Shown piece by piece: positions 1 to 13,262 of a DNA stretch of 64,000 nucleotides. The first letter of the stretch is position 1. Every line of letters starts with the position of its first letter. The translations under genes were made by a program, and so were the position numbers. The DNA comes from Eublepharis macularius (Eukaryota; Chordata; Lepidosauria; Squamata; Eublepharidae): NCBI RefSeq assembly GCF_028583425.1, contig NC_072793.1, forward strand, positions 172,213,681 through 172,277,680. Direction: 5' to 3'. The notes under the pieces were generated by a model. The model saw only the letters and a program-made list of their open reading frames with translations. It had not been told where the DNA came from and made no database searches.

Positions 1-329
1 ATAATCATAATAATCGCAATAACCAAGCAGTGGAACTCAGCACCAACTGTAGACGCAGAGCTGACTCTGGGCAGAGATCTCAGCAGAGTGCATTACAGGG
101 GAGCGACCACACGGGCGGAGTCAAGGCAGGGGGCCATCTTGTGGGACAGACTGAGTTGGAAGGAGGCATTTTTTGCCCAAATGCCTGAACTTGCCTCTCT
201 AGCAGCAACGATACCTCCCTTGGGCTCTTAAACGAGTTTGCGACGGTCATGTCGGAGTTCTTCGGGAGGGTGAAGCTCTTTGGACTCAGAGGAAGGGAAA
301 GCGTGAGCTGAAAAGCCTTGCAGCTGGAG

Positions 330-1060
330 GAGCCCAATGCGGCCAAAGGCCTCTTCGCCCGCGGGCACAAAGAGCTCCTCTGGCTCTAAGCCGGCAGGGC
401 GAGCGCGGCCACCTTCGGGGCCCTGAGATCGACGGAGCCTCCGGGTCAGCGCCGCGGTCCGTCCAGCCGCTCAGAGTAACATCGACCCCCCCCAGGCGGG
501 CTGCAGGGAGGGGGCAACACAGGCAGGCGCCCCCGCAGCCCTCCCGCCCGGGAAGCCGCCCTGCTCTGCGCTCCTCCCTCCAGCCCTTCTCGCTTCCTCC
601 CATTCACACGTGTCTTTTCTCTCCCCGCCCGAGATCCCTCCGTGCAGCCCGAAACTCACCTCCCCTGCAGACGCGCAAACGCCAAAGCCTCCCTCCGGCC
701 AAGGGAAGGGGCGCAGAGGAGGAGGAGGAGAGGCCCCGCCGAACTCCATGGCGCCCCACTCGCCTTCTCCTTCTCTCTCTAAGAAATAATGTCTCCTCGC
801 TGGGGCTCGCCGAGCCTTCTGGGAATTGCAGTTCTCTGAGACTCCCGGACCCCCCCCCCCCCCGCCTGGATTTGGGAATTTAGGGGAGGAGGTTTCTTGG
901 CTCTTCTGTGCAGCTTCACCAGGAGGCCCCTGCAGGAGAGATCTCGGAGAGAGACGGGCGGCGACGGGTCGGAAACCACTCCAGATCTCCCGGGTCCGTC
1001 TGTGGCACTCCTGCCAGGAACTGCGCTTTTCTAACATGGACGCCTGAAGGGGGCTGAGAG
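330..1060 (+). promoter_or_regulatory. CpG-rich promoter region of KRAB-ZNF gene 1
   Basis: The stretch is GC- and CpG-rich compared with its flanks and lies upstream of the first coding exon of gene 1. It matches 38820-39620, which holds the same place in front of gene 2, at high identity, so both were copied with their genes. Long frames on both strands here are by-products of GC content. The promoter role is inferred from CpG content and position; no transcription start can be fixed. Confidence 0.6.
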
Positions 1061-1178
1061 AGTCTATAAAGTCCTAGGGGGGTGGTGTATTACGTGGGAA
1101 AGTCATTTCCTGTCCTGGCCCCTTGCTGGAGCCGTTTGAATATCCTGGGCTGCTGCTTGAACGGCTGCGAGGAATCCG
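1060..1178 (+). other. Putative 5' untranslated exon 1 end of gene 1
   Basis: A consensus splice donor (CCG then GTGAGC) lies at 1179 and is conserved in the gene 2 copy (39738). KRAB-ZNF genes commonly have a non-coding first exon in a CpG island, then a start exon a few kb on, which fits the exon at 4699. The exon start is not defined. In the gene 2 copy an ATG lies 18 bases before the donor, whereas gene 1 reads ACG there. Confidence 0.4.
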
Positions 1179-1482
1179 GTGAGCTCAGAAGGGCTGCGGG
1201 GGATATTGGGGGAGGGGGTTCCCATGCAAGAACAAAGCAGAGAGAAATGGGGGGGGCGAGGGAGAGCTCCCCCCCTACGGGGGGGGCTCTCCCCTTCTTG
1301 GGGGTTTAGAGCAGAGGGGGGGCGATGGGTCAGGGTTGAGAAGTATCGGGAAGTGCAGCAGACTTGTGGGGGGAGGAGAGCCCCCAACTCCTCCAGCCAC
1401 CCTCTGCTTCTTTGTCGCCTGGGCTTCTCCGGGTTAATGCTCCCCCCCCCGCCCGCCCCTTTCCACATCAGGCCAGAAAACA

Positions 1483-1730
1483 GGTGGTGGCTGGAGATCT
1501 GGAACTGCAGCTGAGCTCCCGGCTACGGAGAAAAGAGCAGCTTCGGAGGGCGTATTCTATGGCGTTGTACACCGCTTAGGTACCTCCCCAAATCCTTCCT
1601 ATGTTGCATCCTCAAATCTCCAGGAAGCTCCCAAATCAGAGTTGTCCACCGTGTCCTTTGCTCTTTGATCATGAAGGGGGGGGGGTCAGAGGACATCCTG
1701 CCCCCCTCTCTAGTGCTGTTGCATTTCCCC
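1483..1730 (-). repeat. Dispersed squamate repeat, present only in unit A
   Basis: It carries the phrases of a repeat seen several times in the window (13040-13262, 61385-61480, 61596-61780): a two-fold 'ctggagatct' core, then a tract like 'accgcttaggtacctcccc'. The paralogous gene 2 unit lacks about 400 bases here (junction near 40126), so either this is an insertion in unit A or a deletion in B. The class (SINE or MITE) is not clear to me. Confidence 0.45.
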
Positions 1731-2344
1731 CTCCCTTTTATTTTTTGGAAATCCTGGTCCATCTCCTGTGATTTCTGGGCTGCTTTTCTCTCCCACTGGG
1801 TGTGTAGATAGAAGATGTTTCCCTCCAGGTGAGCAGTAGATTATCAACCAAATTTACAGGAACTCTTCTAGATCAGCAATACTGGATAGAAGAGAAGAGA
1901 CAAGGCTCCTTTTTGGAACTTGTAGAAAAAGTCTGAATCTTAGAACTGTTTCATATGGATAAAATATGGGGGCAAAGACCCCAGGTGATGGAGTGGGCTG
2001 TATCCCCTTGTGAAGAGCTTAACCCTGCAGGCGGACTCAAGGCAGCTTGGCTTCCAACTAGAGATGAGAGCGCATCTTGGAATGATTCCCTGAACTAAAA
2101 GCTCCCTGCCATGGAACAGCAGCCCAGCAGGCAGAGACAGAGACAAACACTTTCTCCTTGCAGTGCTAGTTTTCTACATGCAGGGAGTGTTTCCATTTTC
2201 CAAAGAAACAGTAGTAGTTTCTTTGGAAAATGTTGTAGTAGTGGTGAGAAAATATTACAAGGAAGGGAGGGGAAACATGAATAAGGAAGTTGGGACCACT
2301 CCCCATATAGAAACACTGGGTGGGGGGAGTGATGTTGGGCCAAA

Positions 2345-2414
2345 CACTCCTGTGCCCTCCTAGATCTGTACAGAGATTTCATCTTGGCATATTTTGGGAA
2401 CGTGGCTTCTCTGG
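2345..2414 (+). pseudogene. Relic of a KRAB-A exon
   Basis: The plus strand reads roughly RDLYRDFILAYFGNVASLAK, matching the end of the KRAB-A box of the intact exons ([19 protein letters not shown]). The base after CTCTGG, where the intact exons have a GT donor, is CT. The first half of the box is not recognisable. It sits in intron 1 of gene 1, in a segment (about 2095-2640) absent from the gene 2 unit. Probably debris of an older tandem KRAB cassette. Confidence 0.55.
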
Positions 2415-3214
2415 CTAAGGCTCCCTTTTCTCCTTCTGGTAGTAGGGCTGTTGGTAGTGGGTGAGGAGATTATTAGGGGACAAGCATTTTGGTGAGTTGC
2501 CTGCTTGGTGCAAAGGCTGCTGACATGATGCTCTGTAATTGTGTGTTCCTGCAGGAATCATTTGCTTCATTAGGCAGAAAGTTAAAGGCCAGGAAATCAA
2601 ACGTAGCATTTTCAGAACTGCTGCCAGTTCCAAGCGCAGGGCCAACTAGCCAGGCACAGAGCAGGGGTCTCAAAGTGTAGATGAGAAAGTGGTGCTGTGC
2701 GGAAGGGCTTAGACTTGTTAGGCAGTGAGGAATTTTCTGAGGCAGAGACAGCCTTCAGTTGAACCACTTGGTATCCAAAAGGTGGCAGAGCGGATTTTAA
2801 ACTAATCTCAGGCAAAGCTGACAGGAGCTGCGGAGCCTCCAGTTTGGGACGAGTCAGTCCAAAGTGATGACAGTGTAAACACTCAGGGCAATATTGGGAG
2901 GAGCAGGATAGGACTTGGGAGACAGAGTCGCATGGCAAAGGAGGGCCCTGCGCAGAGACAAGGGGGCTGAGGGAGCAGAAGGGGGTTGGAGAAGAAAACA
3001 CAAGACAGGTGCCAATGCTCCAAGCCTCCGAGCCAAGATGGGGGAGCCAAGCTGGAGCGCTTGGTGCCAGGTGGCCGTTTAGATGGAGGGGGTGCCTCAG
3101 AAGCATGGTGGACTGGGGAGAATCAGTGGGGAATGGTCTTGCTGGGGAATCAGCTCTGCAGGCAGAGAGGGAGGTGTTGGGCGAGGGGTTGAGAATATCA
3201 GGGGAATGCATTTC

Positions 3215-3890
3215 CCAACAGAAGCGATGGGGCCCCGTATTTCCACCCCTAAGGGTTACTTAAAAATGAGGTTGCCCTATGGCCCACCTGATCAAAGCCT
3301 TGAGGCTGATCTTGAGATGGAGAAGGGAACAAGGGAGGCGACTAACATAAATAATGTTGTGCTAATGGGTGACTCCCAAATACCCTCCCAATGAGTGGGC
3401 CAACATGTGCTTGAGTCATGCTGTAGAAATGAGATTCCTAGACTGCATAAATGGCTTTAGACGGGAACCATAGGTTGCAGAGCCAGCCAGACGGGTGGTG
3501 ATCTTAGTCTTGGTTCTGAGCAGGGCACAAGACCAGTTGGCAACTGTGACCACAATGCCATAGCATCGTTCAGCATTCTTGTCAATGGGAAGTTACCCCT
3601 GAAGTCGAAAATGTCACTCTTGATTTCAGTAGAGGGAACTGTACAAAAATGAGGGGAATATTTAAAAGGAGGCTGAAAGGGAATCACGAGAGAGTCAAAG
3701 AAATGCCTGGAGGATGCTTAGAAGCCCTTTAAAACCACACAAACTGAAGCCCAGGTCGAATGCATCTCCCAGGTTAGTAAAGGTCCTGCCAAGCCTAAAA
3801 GAATGCCTGCATGGCTAAGGACCCAACTCCAGGAAGTCATTAAAAGGTTCTTTTAAAAGTGTAACATTGTGCCCCAATGAAGGGACCGCA
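3215..3890 (+). mobile_element. Degraded CR1-group LINE fragment
   Basis: Phrases such as 'aaaagaatgcctgcatggct' and the stretch reading like LDFSRGNC...MRGIFKRRLKGN resemble the region between endonuclease and reverse transcriptase of CR1-type LINEs, with many stops. A shorter piece of the same fragment survives in the gene 2 unit (about 40895-41070), so the insertion predates the gene duplication. Family assignment is from memory of CR1 phrasing and is moderate. Confidence 0.45.
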
Positions 3891-4721
3891 GGGACTGACA
3901 AAAGAGTTGTAATCAGGAAGCGGATTTTGAATCCCAAGCAACAGGCAGAAGTGGGAGGCGGTGCAGGACAAATACCCCAAACCGTGGTGGGGGTGTGTGT
4001 GCATCGTGGACAACATGTGTTCTTTGTAGTGGAAGTGAAGGCTTTCAGCCCGTGGCAGGCATAACTCACCTCAAAATTGACGTCTTTCAAAACTGATAAC
4101 AGCTTCGGCACCATAGTAGGACATGCAGTGGCAATCGGAACATCCTGGCACAGATTTGGCTCCCAATCCTCCTCTAGTATTTGCCATGGAAGCCAAGGTT
4201 TACTCCTAGGAAATGCCAGGAAAGTGCACTGGCAGGGAGGGTGGAAAATATCCCCTCCCTTCTTCTGCCCCCTCCTCTTCTTTTCAGCCAGGCCCCAGCA
4301 GGTCTTTCCTCCCTCCCCCCTCAGCTCCTTCCATATGAGGCCCCCAAAGAATGCCATTTCCTTTCCCCTTTAAAAAATGAGCTCCTTTCCTCTTTCAAAG
4401 TGCTGGTCAGTCTTGACTGCTTTCCCACTCCTCAGGAGGGGATCCTCCAAGCACCTCTAGGTTTGCAGGATCTTTTCTGGCTCACCCGTGCCAGGTTTCT
4501 AATAATGAGTCATTCGGTTCACATACGCAGGGAGATAAGGTGGGATGGGGTGAGCACGTGTCGGGTCAAACAGTCCTTGAGTTTCTTGAATTGTGCCCCA
4601 AAGACAGGCCAGAGAGTAGTTAACTCCAGGGGCTGGCAAAGAACTTTGTGTCTAGCAAAAAAGGGTTTGCTACCCTTCCTTTTTCCTCTCTCTCCTAGGC
4701 AGCAACGGAAAGTCACCCTTG

Positions 4722-4784
4722 ATGCCTTCTCTGCCATCTCCTCTGCGTGGGGAAAAGAAAACAACCGCCATGCAGCCTGCCCAG
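4722..4784 (+). CDS. KRAB-ZNF gene 1, start exon
   Basis: The exon begins after a pyrimidine tract and AG at 4698; the ATG at 4722 opens 21 codons (MPSLPSPLRGEKK...MQPAQ) ending at a GTAAAG donor (4785). The same exon is seen in gene 2 (42411) and in the two KRAB cassettes at 56749 and 59230, always followed by a KRAB-A exon in the right phase. This conservation decides the start. The peptide itself has no known domain. Confidence 0.75.
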
Positions 4785-5138
4785 GTAAAGGGGGCTGGGG
4801 GGGGGATATTGGGAAGACCTGCAGAGAACCACATAAATGCTTCCTTCGCCCTTGCGGGGCTCACAGGATCAGGCTCCTTCCTGCCGCTTCTAGATGTTGA
4901 AACTACCCACTGGGGCGGCAGGAAAATTGCTGCACTGCATCTAGGATTATATGTGCAGAGAGCAAGGTAATACTTTATCACAAATTTCCCCCCGGCAAAC
5001 CATTTGGTCCTCTGACCCCAAGAAGACTGAGAGTGGGATGCCCTGGGGCTCCAGTCCCCTCCTGGCTGCTGCCATTTCAGAATTATTTTGATATCCGTGC
5101 TTGATTTTTTCTCATGGACCAACTTTCCAGTGATGTAA

Positions 5139-5417
<279 letters not shown>

Positions 5418-5849
5418 TAATCCTTCCTCTGGGGTGGGTTCTACGTTCTTCCAGATAAGTAGCCCCAGCCTGGCAATCCTGTGCCTGATCCACATGAGAG
5501 GGCATCAGAAGAGGTGTCCCAAGGGATGCTTGGCCTGGAGAAGGTGGGTCAAAGCAGGGGCTCCTCTCCACTCTGGGCCTTGTCTGACCCTGGCACAGGT
5601 GTGGTTGTGGAGGGAACTATGCTGGCTTCTCTTGCACTTGCTTAGTTGGATTTCCACCTCCACTTGGCTGGGAGCAGGCACAGAACTACTAATGCCAAGA
5701 GGGTCCTTGTAGGTGCATATGGTATTCCAGCCCACCCCTATTACTTCCCTGTTGGGTATTTCTGGAAGGAGAGTCAAGCTGGCTTGGAAATGCTCCATTT
5801 ATGTGCATTGGAGGGGGTCCTAATTCTGTTTCTTTCCTCTGATTAAAAG

Positions 5850-5942
5850 AACCTGGGATGGCCAAACCTGACCTCATATCCTGGCTGGAAGAAGAGCAAG
5901 CGCTGTTTCTCCGTGGCTCTGATGAAGAGGAGGGATTGGCAG
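5850..5942 (+). CDS. KRAB-ZNF gene 1, KRAB-B-like exon
   Basis: A 93-bp exon between 'attaaaag' and a GTAGCT donor. Spliced to KRAB-A it reads EPGMAKPDLISWLEEEQALF, which has the KP-LI-WLE pattern of the KRAB-B box, then an acidic tail (RGSDEEEGLAG). KRAB-B boosts repression by KRAB-A in known proteins. Exon size and phase are the same in gene 2 (43443) and cassette 4 (60396). Confidence 0.88.
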
Positions 5943-6768
5943 GTAGCTGCTTCATCTGTTGTGGGACTGGAGTGTTGCTTGTGCTTCCATCCAAAGGGGC
6001 TTGGATTTCTCTGGCTCTGTTTGTCCTCGCGGTTTGAGCTTCTTCTCAGAAGATCTTGGATGGGTTGTGAATGCTGAAATGGAATAGCTTGAAGAGATAA
6101 AAACAACGTTCTTCTCCCAACTCAAATCACTCTTGTCCAAGTCTAGCTGAGACTTCTCCTCTTGGAGTGGCAGGAGCTCTCCTTCCCCCAGTAGAGGGCA
6201 GTGTTGAAAATGATTCCACGTTTTCCAGCAGAAATGCTGGCTTTCCACTCTATTTTAAATCCTAGCCAGGATTTGTCTCTTCCAGTTAACAGCTAATTGC
6301 CTTTTGTATGGAGCCACCAGCCATGAAGCTGATTCAGTACCTGAAATAATGTTCCAAAGTGGTTTTCACAGGATGAGGAGCTGTTTAGCTGACACCCTGG
6401 TAGAGGGAAAGCAGGTGGGAGAAAACAATCTCTGATGGCATTGGAGGGGCTGTCAGGCTGGCCCAATGCCGCCTGGGATGTAGCACAGACCCCATAGGAG
6501 CTGCTGGCTGTGGTGGGAGGCAGGATTGCGTCTCATGTTTGAAAATATGCAAGATGGACTTCTACCGTTATTTCTACTGGTGGGGCAAGGGGAATGGAGA
6601 GAGAAATCTCACTTCTGACGTTGGTTTCTCTTTTTAAATGCAAACTTGACTCTTCACTTCTTTTACATTCATGCTTTCTTCCTGTATTTTATTACATGCA
6701 GTACTTCTTTTATTTCATTACCTAATTTGTAAGCACCATTATTTCTCTGTATTCACATTTTCTTTCAG

Positions 6769-8826
<2,058 letters not shown>

Positions 8827-10200
8827 GGACAACACTTCAGCTGGAATAGAAGCATTACTTTCCATCAAAGAATTCACTCAGAAGAAAAACCACATGAATG
8901 CCTGGAATGTGGAAAAACTGTTGGGTGGAGAGATTCCCTTTTTAGCCATCAAAAAATTCACTCAAGGGAGAAACCATAGAAATGCCTGGAGAGTATTGCA
9001 TCAGAGCCAATCGGATTAGGGGATCCTAAATAAATACAGTGGAATACATTTAATACATAATACAGTAAAATGTGTAAGATTTTCTGAGATTAAAACTATA
9101 GCCTTTTTGTGTGTTTAAAATCCTTTTTTAATCAAAGTATTGATTTTTAGATATTCTGTACGGTAGGATCCTTTTTTATCTCAGCAGGCAGGCCATCCCC
9201 GCAGGTGGAACCACAAGAGAAAATGCTTCTGCTTGGGCAGAACCAGCACCTGGAACTGAGCCTGAAAAGTAATGGATAGCCCTTGGAGCAATTCCAGAAA
9301 GCATTTCATGTGCACATTGTTTCTCAATCCTCATATTAATTAACTTGCAGCTTTCTGTACCAGCTACAGGTTCTGGTCTTCAAGGGCAGACTTATCTAGC
9401 GTGTGATAAGGTAGTCTAGCCACGGGTTCCTTTGGGTCAGATCCACTTGGCCAGGTCAGAAGGATCAATCTTAGGAGACATTCTTAGTGGATAAAGGCAG
9501 GATAAATATGGTAAGCAGAGTCTGATGATGTCCAGGATTGTGCTGCAAAAATGCTCACAGGCTAGTTTGTTCCTGGCTTCCACGTGCAATGTTGGTTTCT
9601 CTCTTTCTCTTCCCTCCACTGGCAGATCTTCCCAGGTTTATTGGGCAGCCTGTCGTCCTCAGGCCATGTATGTCTCTTTGGCGTTAATCTCTAGCCTGGT
9701 GCCTGCTTCAAAACAAAGATGACCAGGGAAGAGAGTGGGAGAGGTGCCTTTCTGCTTTGCCGCTTCAAGACTCCAACCATTGCTGCGTGTCCCACTTCTC
9801 TCTCTCTCTTTGGTGCTTTCAGGGACTTGCGCCTCTCTCGCACGCTCTGGGGATGAGGGGATCTTCTACTTCCCCCTCTCCTCACTCCAGTTTGATGGAG
9901 CTTAATGTGGATAGGTCTTAACATGGGTACAGGGACCAGACCGTCATATCTCAAAATATAAAGAGCAAAAAGCACACACAGGATCTTTAATCACAATCAG
10001 TGAGCAAGGGCAGAAAGAGAATTGGTATAAACCCCAATTCCTCTGTTTCTTGAGATACCCTGAAGATGATAAGCATAGGTTCTTAGTTCTTGGAAATAGG
10101 GCCTTTAGAAATAATCCATTATTTTTTCCAGTAAGTTGGGGCTGTTTCCCTTTGTTCTCAGCTCCATATAGTCAACATGGAGTCTAGAGAAATATGCTAC
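8827..10200 (+). other. 3' flank of gene 1, shared with gene 2
   Basis: No gene seen. The sequence is collinear with the gene 2 flank (45874-46209 then 52135-53060), including the phrase 'ggattaggggatcctaaa' just after the finger exon and 'gatgatgtccaggattgtgc' at about 9523. An AATAAA-like signal occurs near 9030 (taaataaatac); the real polyadenylation site is not fixed. Confidence 0.6.
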
Positions 10201-10505
10201 ACTAGAAACAGCCCGTTTTGGCTCTAGAAAGGGGAGAGAGGGCAGGCAGGCATTCCCTCCTCCTCTGTCACTGATCCTGGCCAGTGAAGGAAGGAGGTGG
10301 ACATTGCTGGCCACTCCCCACCTGATCTCAACAACGTGAAGGGGTGGTGGGCTTTGCTACCTGATGCACACCTGATACAGGTTGGGTAAAGGGGGGCAGG
10401 CATTGACACCTTCTCTGCTCCTGATCCCAGCTGGGTGAAGGGAAAACAGGCATTGCCTTCTGCTCTGTGTCTGATCACAACAACAACCACAGGCACCTCC
10501 CGTTT
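10201..10505 (-). mobile_element. Helitron-like terminus with minisatellite units
   Basis: The left edge is ACTAG followed by AAACAGCCCGTTTTGGCTCTAG, the reverse complement of a terminus ending CTAGT after a short (decayed) hairpin, as in Helitron 3' ends. The interior is a series of about 50-bp units built around 'ggcattg...ctgatc..agctgggtgaag'. The hairpin is better preserved at 62787-62827. Non-autonomous; no coding capacity. The right end is not defined. Confidence 0.5.
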
Positions 10506-10844
10506 ACAAGTAGCAACAAACAGAGAATCCTCACGGGAGGGAAAGAACCAATAAGTACAATTAAATCACACTAAATGCGCATTGCTGTACCTCATTTCAA
10601 TGTAATTTCTAAACACAGGGTATAACCAAGAAATATCAAATTCTTTTTATGCTGGCACTCATGCAATATAAAGGTTCTGATGTACAGAGCAATGTAAATA
10701 AAGTCCGGAAAAATCCAAACGTAAAAGTCTCATGTGTCTTCTTTCACATGTTTGAAAAGAGAAAAAACCTTTTATGTTGTGCATATGTGCTTCTTCCTTG
10801 AGATTTTATGTATATCATACATGGATGAAAGCATCCAGCAGAGA
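10506..10844. other. Unassigned A/T-rich spacer
   Basis: No gene, finger or recognisable transposon protein. A fragment of gene 3' flank starts at 10845. Nothing else can be supported. Confidence 0.4.
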
Positions 10845-10913
10845 GTATAAATATATTGCATCAGAGCAAATCGGATTAGGGGATCCTAAAGCAATACAAT
10901 GGAATACATTGTA
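10845..10913 (+). repeat. Third copy of the ZNF 3' flank phrase
   Basis: 'aaatatattgcatcagagca' followed by 'ggattaggggatcctaaa' matches the sequence just behind the finger exons of genes 1 (8999-9025) and 2 (46040-46082). No fingers precede it here. It looks like a stranded piece of another ZNF gene copy and is cut off by the minisatellite element at about 10911. Confidence 0.7.
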
Positions 10914-12510
10914 ACAGCCCGTTTTGGGAAAAAATACAACAGGCTCTAAAAAGGGGAGAGAGGGCAGGCAGGCATTCCCTCCTCCTCCGTCACTGATCCT
11001 GGCCAGTGAAGGAAGGAGGTGGACATTGCTGGCCACTCCCCACCTGATCTCAATAACGTGAAGGGGTGGTGGACTTTGCTACCTGATGCACACCTGATAC
11101 AGGTTGGGTAAAGGGGGGCAGGCATTGACACCTGCTCTGCTCCTGATCCCAGCTGGGTGAAGGGAAAACAGGCATTGCCTTCTGCTCTGTGTCTGATTAC
11201 GGCTGGGTGAAGAGGGGCAGGCGTTACTGCCTTCTAAAAGCCTGATCCTAGCTGGGTGAAGGGGAGTGGGCATTGGCTCCTGTTCCCTGCTGGGTGAAGG
11301 GAGGAGTGGGCATTACTTTTTGCTCCTTGCCTGATCCCCAACAGGTGAAGGCAGGCATTGAGCTTTGCTACGTGCAAGAGGGGCAGGCATTGCTGCCTGC
11401 TCCAAGCCTGATCCTAGCTGGGTGAAGGGGGTGCAAGCATCATCACCTTCTCTGCTCCCGATTCTGGCAGGTTGAAGGGGGGGGGTGGAGATTGCTGCCT
11501 CCTTGGTGCCTGATTCCAACAGGGTGAAGATAAGATGGGCACTGCCACCTGCTCAGTGCCTTATTTCAGTAAGCTGAAGGGGCCAGGCATTGTCACCTGC
11601 TCCCCTTCTTATGCTGCCTGGGTGAAGGGGAATTGCCTCCTGTGCCTGATTCCACCCAGGGGAAGGTGCTGGGTGGGCAATGGCACCTGCTCCACTCCTG
11701 ATCCCAGCTCGGTGAAGGAGGTGGGCATTGCCATCTGCTCTGCTCCTGATCCCACTTGGATGAATGGGGGGCATGGCCCCCTGCTCCGTTCCTAATACCA
11801 GCTGGGTTAGGGCAAGGTCAGGCATTGCCACCTGCTCTGCTCCTGATCCCAGCTGGCTTAAGGGGGTGAGCATTGCCACCTGCTCCACTCCTAATACCAG
11901 CTGGGTAAAGGTGGGGGGGGTGAGCATTGCCACCTGCTCCACTTCTAATGCCACTTGTGATAAGGCAGGGGTGGGCATTAACACCTGCTTTGCTCCTAAT
12001 ACCAGCTGGGTTAAGTTGGGGGGCATTGCCACCTGCTCCACTTCTAATGCCAGTTGTGAGAAGGCAGGGGTGGGCATTAACACCTGCTTTGCTCCTAATA
12101 CCAGTTGGGTTATGTTGGGGGGCATTGCCACCTGCTCCACACCTAATACGAGCTGGGTTAACATGGGGGAGGGCATTGCCACCTGCTCTGCTCCTAATAC
12201 CAGCTGGGTTAAAGTGGGGGTGGGCATTGCCACATTCTCTGCTCCTAATACCAGCTGGGTTAAGGTGGGTGGGCATTGACACGTGTTACTCTCTTAATAT
12301 CCGCTGTGTTAAGGTGGGGGATGAGCATTGCCACCTGCTCCACTCTGAATACCTGCTAGGTTAAGGTGGGGAGTGGGCATGACCACTTGCTCTGTTCCTA
12401 ATACCAGCTGGGTTAAGGCAGGGGCGGGAATTGCCTCCTCCTCCGCTCCTAATATCAGCTGGGTGAAGGTGGGAGGGCATTGCCACCTGCTTTGCTCCTG
12501 TTCCCAGCCT
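10911..12510 (-). repeat. Large ~50-bp minisatellite inside a Helitron-like element
   Basis: About 30 imperfect tandem units; spacing of the 'gcattgcc' word from 11822 to 12326 is 46 to 56 bases. A typical unit runs 'ggcattgccacctgctctgc' then 'tcctaataccagctgggtta'. The left edge (aacagcccgttttggg ... tacaacaggctct) resembles the Helitron-like hairpin at 62787 and 62841. Long frames on both strands (226 codons minus, 171 plus) are by-products of repetition and are not genes. Related units lie at 29066-29345, 55340-55545 and 62880-63240. Confidence 0.8.
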
Positions 12511-13036
12511 GGGCTTCCCACCATGGCATGTTTTCTGGAATGATATGGGGAGTTGCCTGGGCTTTCCTTTGCTGCTGCTCTGGTGGTACAGCAGGGTATA
12601 AAGTGAGTCGTCTGAAACACGCTTACTCAATTATATAGTAGGATTCTTTGAAAAGCTCATGTATAAGGGAAACAGGAAACCAGGGGCAAGCTCCATTAAA
12701 TAAAATGGGACTTCTGTCTGCTTAGGATTGCTCTCGAAAGATCTCATCAGTTCTTCACCCTGTGTGATCTAAAGATCTATACTTTATCTTTCATTTCTCA
12801 CACACACAAGGTCCCCAAGCCATCATGGCAATGTCTCCCATCAGAAAACCAGAATTTATGCTCCCTTCCTTTGCCAGGTGCCCCCACTGAGAAGCCAACT
12901 GAACACTACTGCAGAGGTGCTCCGGTTTCACTTCCCCACACACAACGCAGGATTTGGGGAAATAAAAGAGAGAAACTGGTCCCGATCCAGGAGATCATGG
13001 CTACCACATAGTAAGGCAAAACCTTCCTCTAAATCC
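12511..13036. other. Unassigned sequence
   Basis: No coding or repeat structure can be supported apart from a short CA run near 12800. Confidence 0.4.
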
Positions 13037-13039
13037 ACT

Positions 13040-13262
13040 TTAGCGTTTAGGTAGCCAACCCCAGGTTAGGAAATACCAGAAATTTTGTGGGTGGAGCCTA
13101 GAGAGGGCGGGGTTTGGGGGAGGGACCTCTGTGGGATAAAACGTCACAGAGTGCAACTTCCAAAACAGCCATTTTCTCCAGGGGAATTGATCTCTGTGTT
13201 CTGGAGATCCACTGTAATTCTGGGAGATCTCCAGGTAACCAAGTACCCTTGTCCTACAAGGG
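13040..13262 (+). repeat. Dispersed squamate repeat
   Basis: Fairly complete copy of the repeat with 'ggtggagcctagagagggcg' and 'ctggagatccactgtaattc'. Other copies in the window are at 1483-1730, 53865-54000, 61385-61480 and 61596-61780. No coding capacity. Confidence 0.6.

Noticed and set aside
11553-12282. Overlapping long frames on both strands (up to 226 codons)
   Set aside because: They lie wholly in the ~50-bp minisatellite and their repeats (e.g. TQLVLGAEQVAMP) only mirror the DNA unit. No start context, splice sites or family match.
10224-12510. CRISPR array considered for the evenly spaced repeats
   Set aside because: Units are contiguous and degenerate throughout with no constant repeat and unique spacer pattern, and the genome is clearly a vertebrate's.
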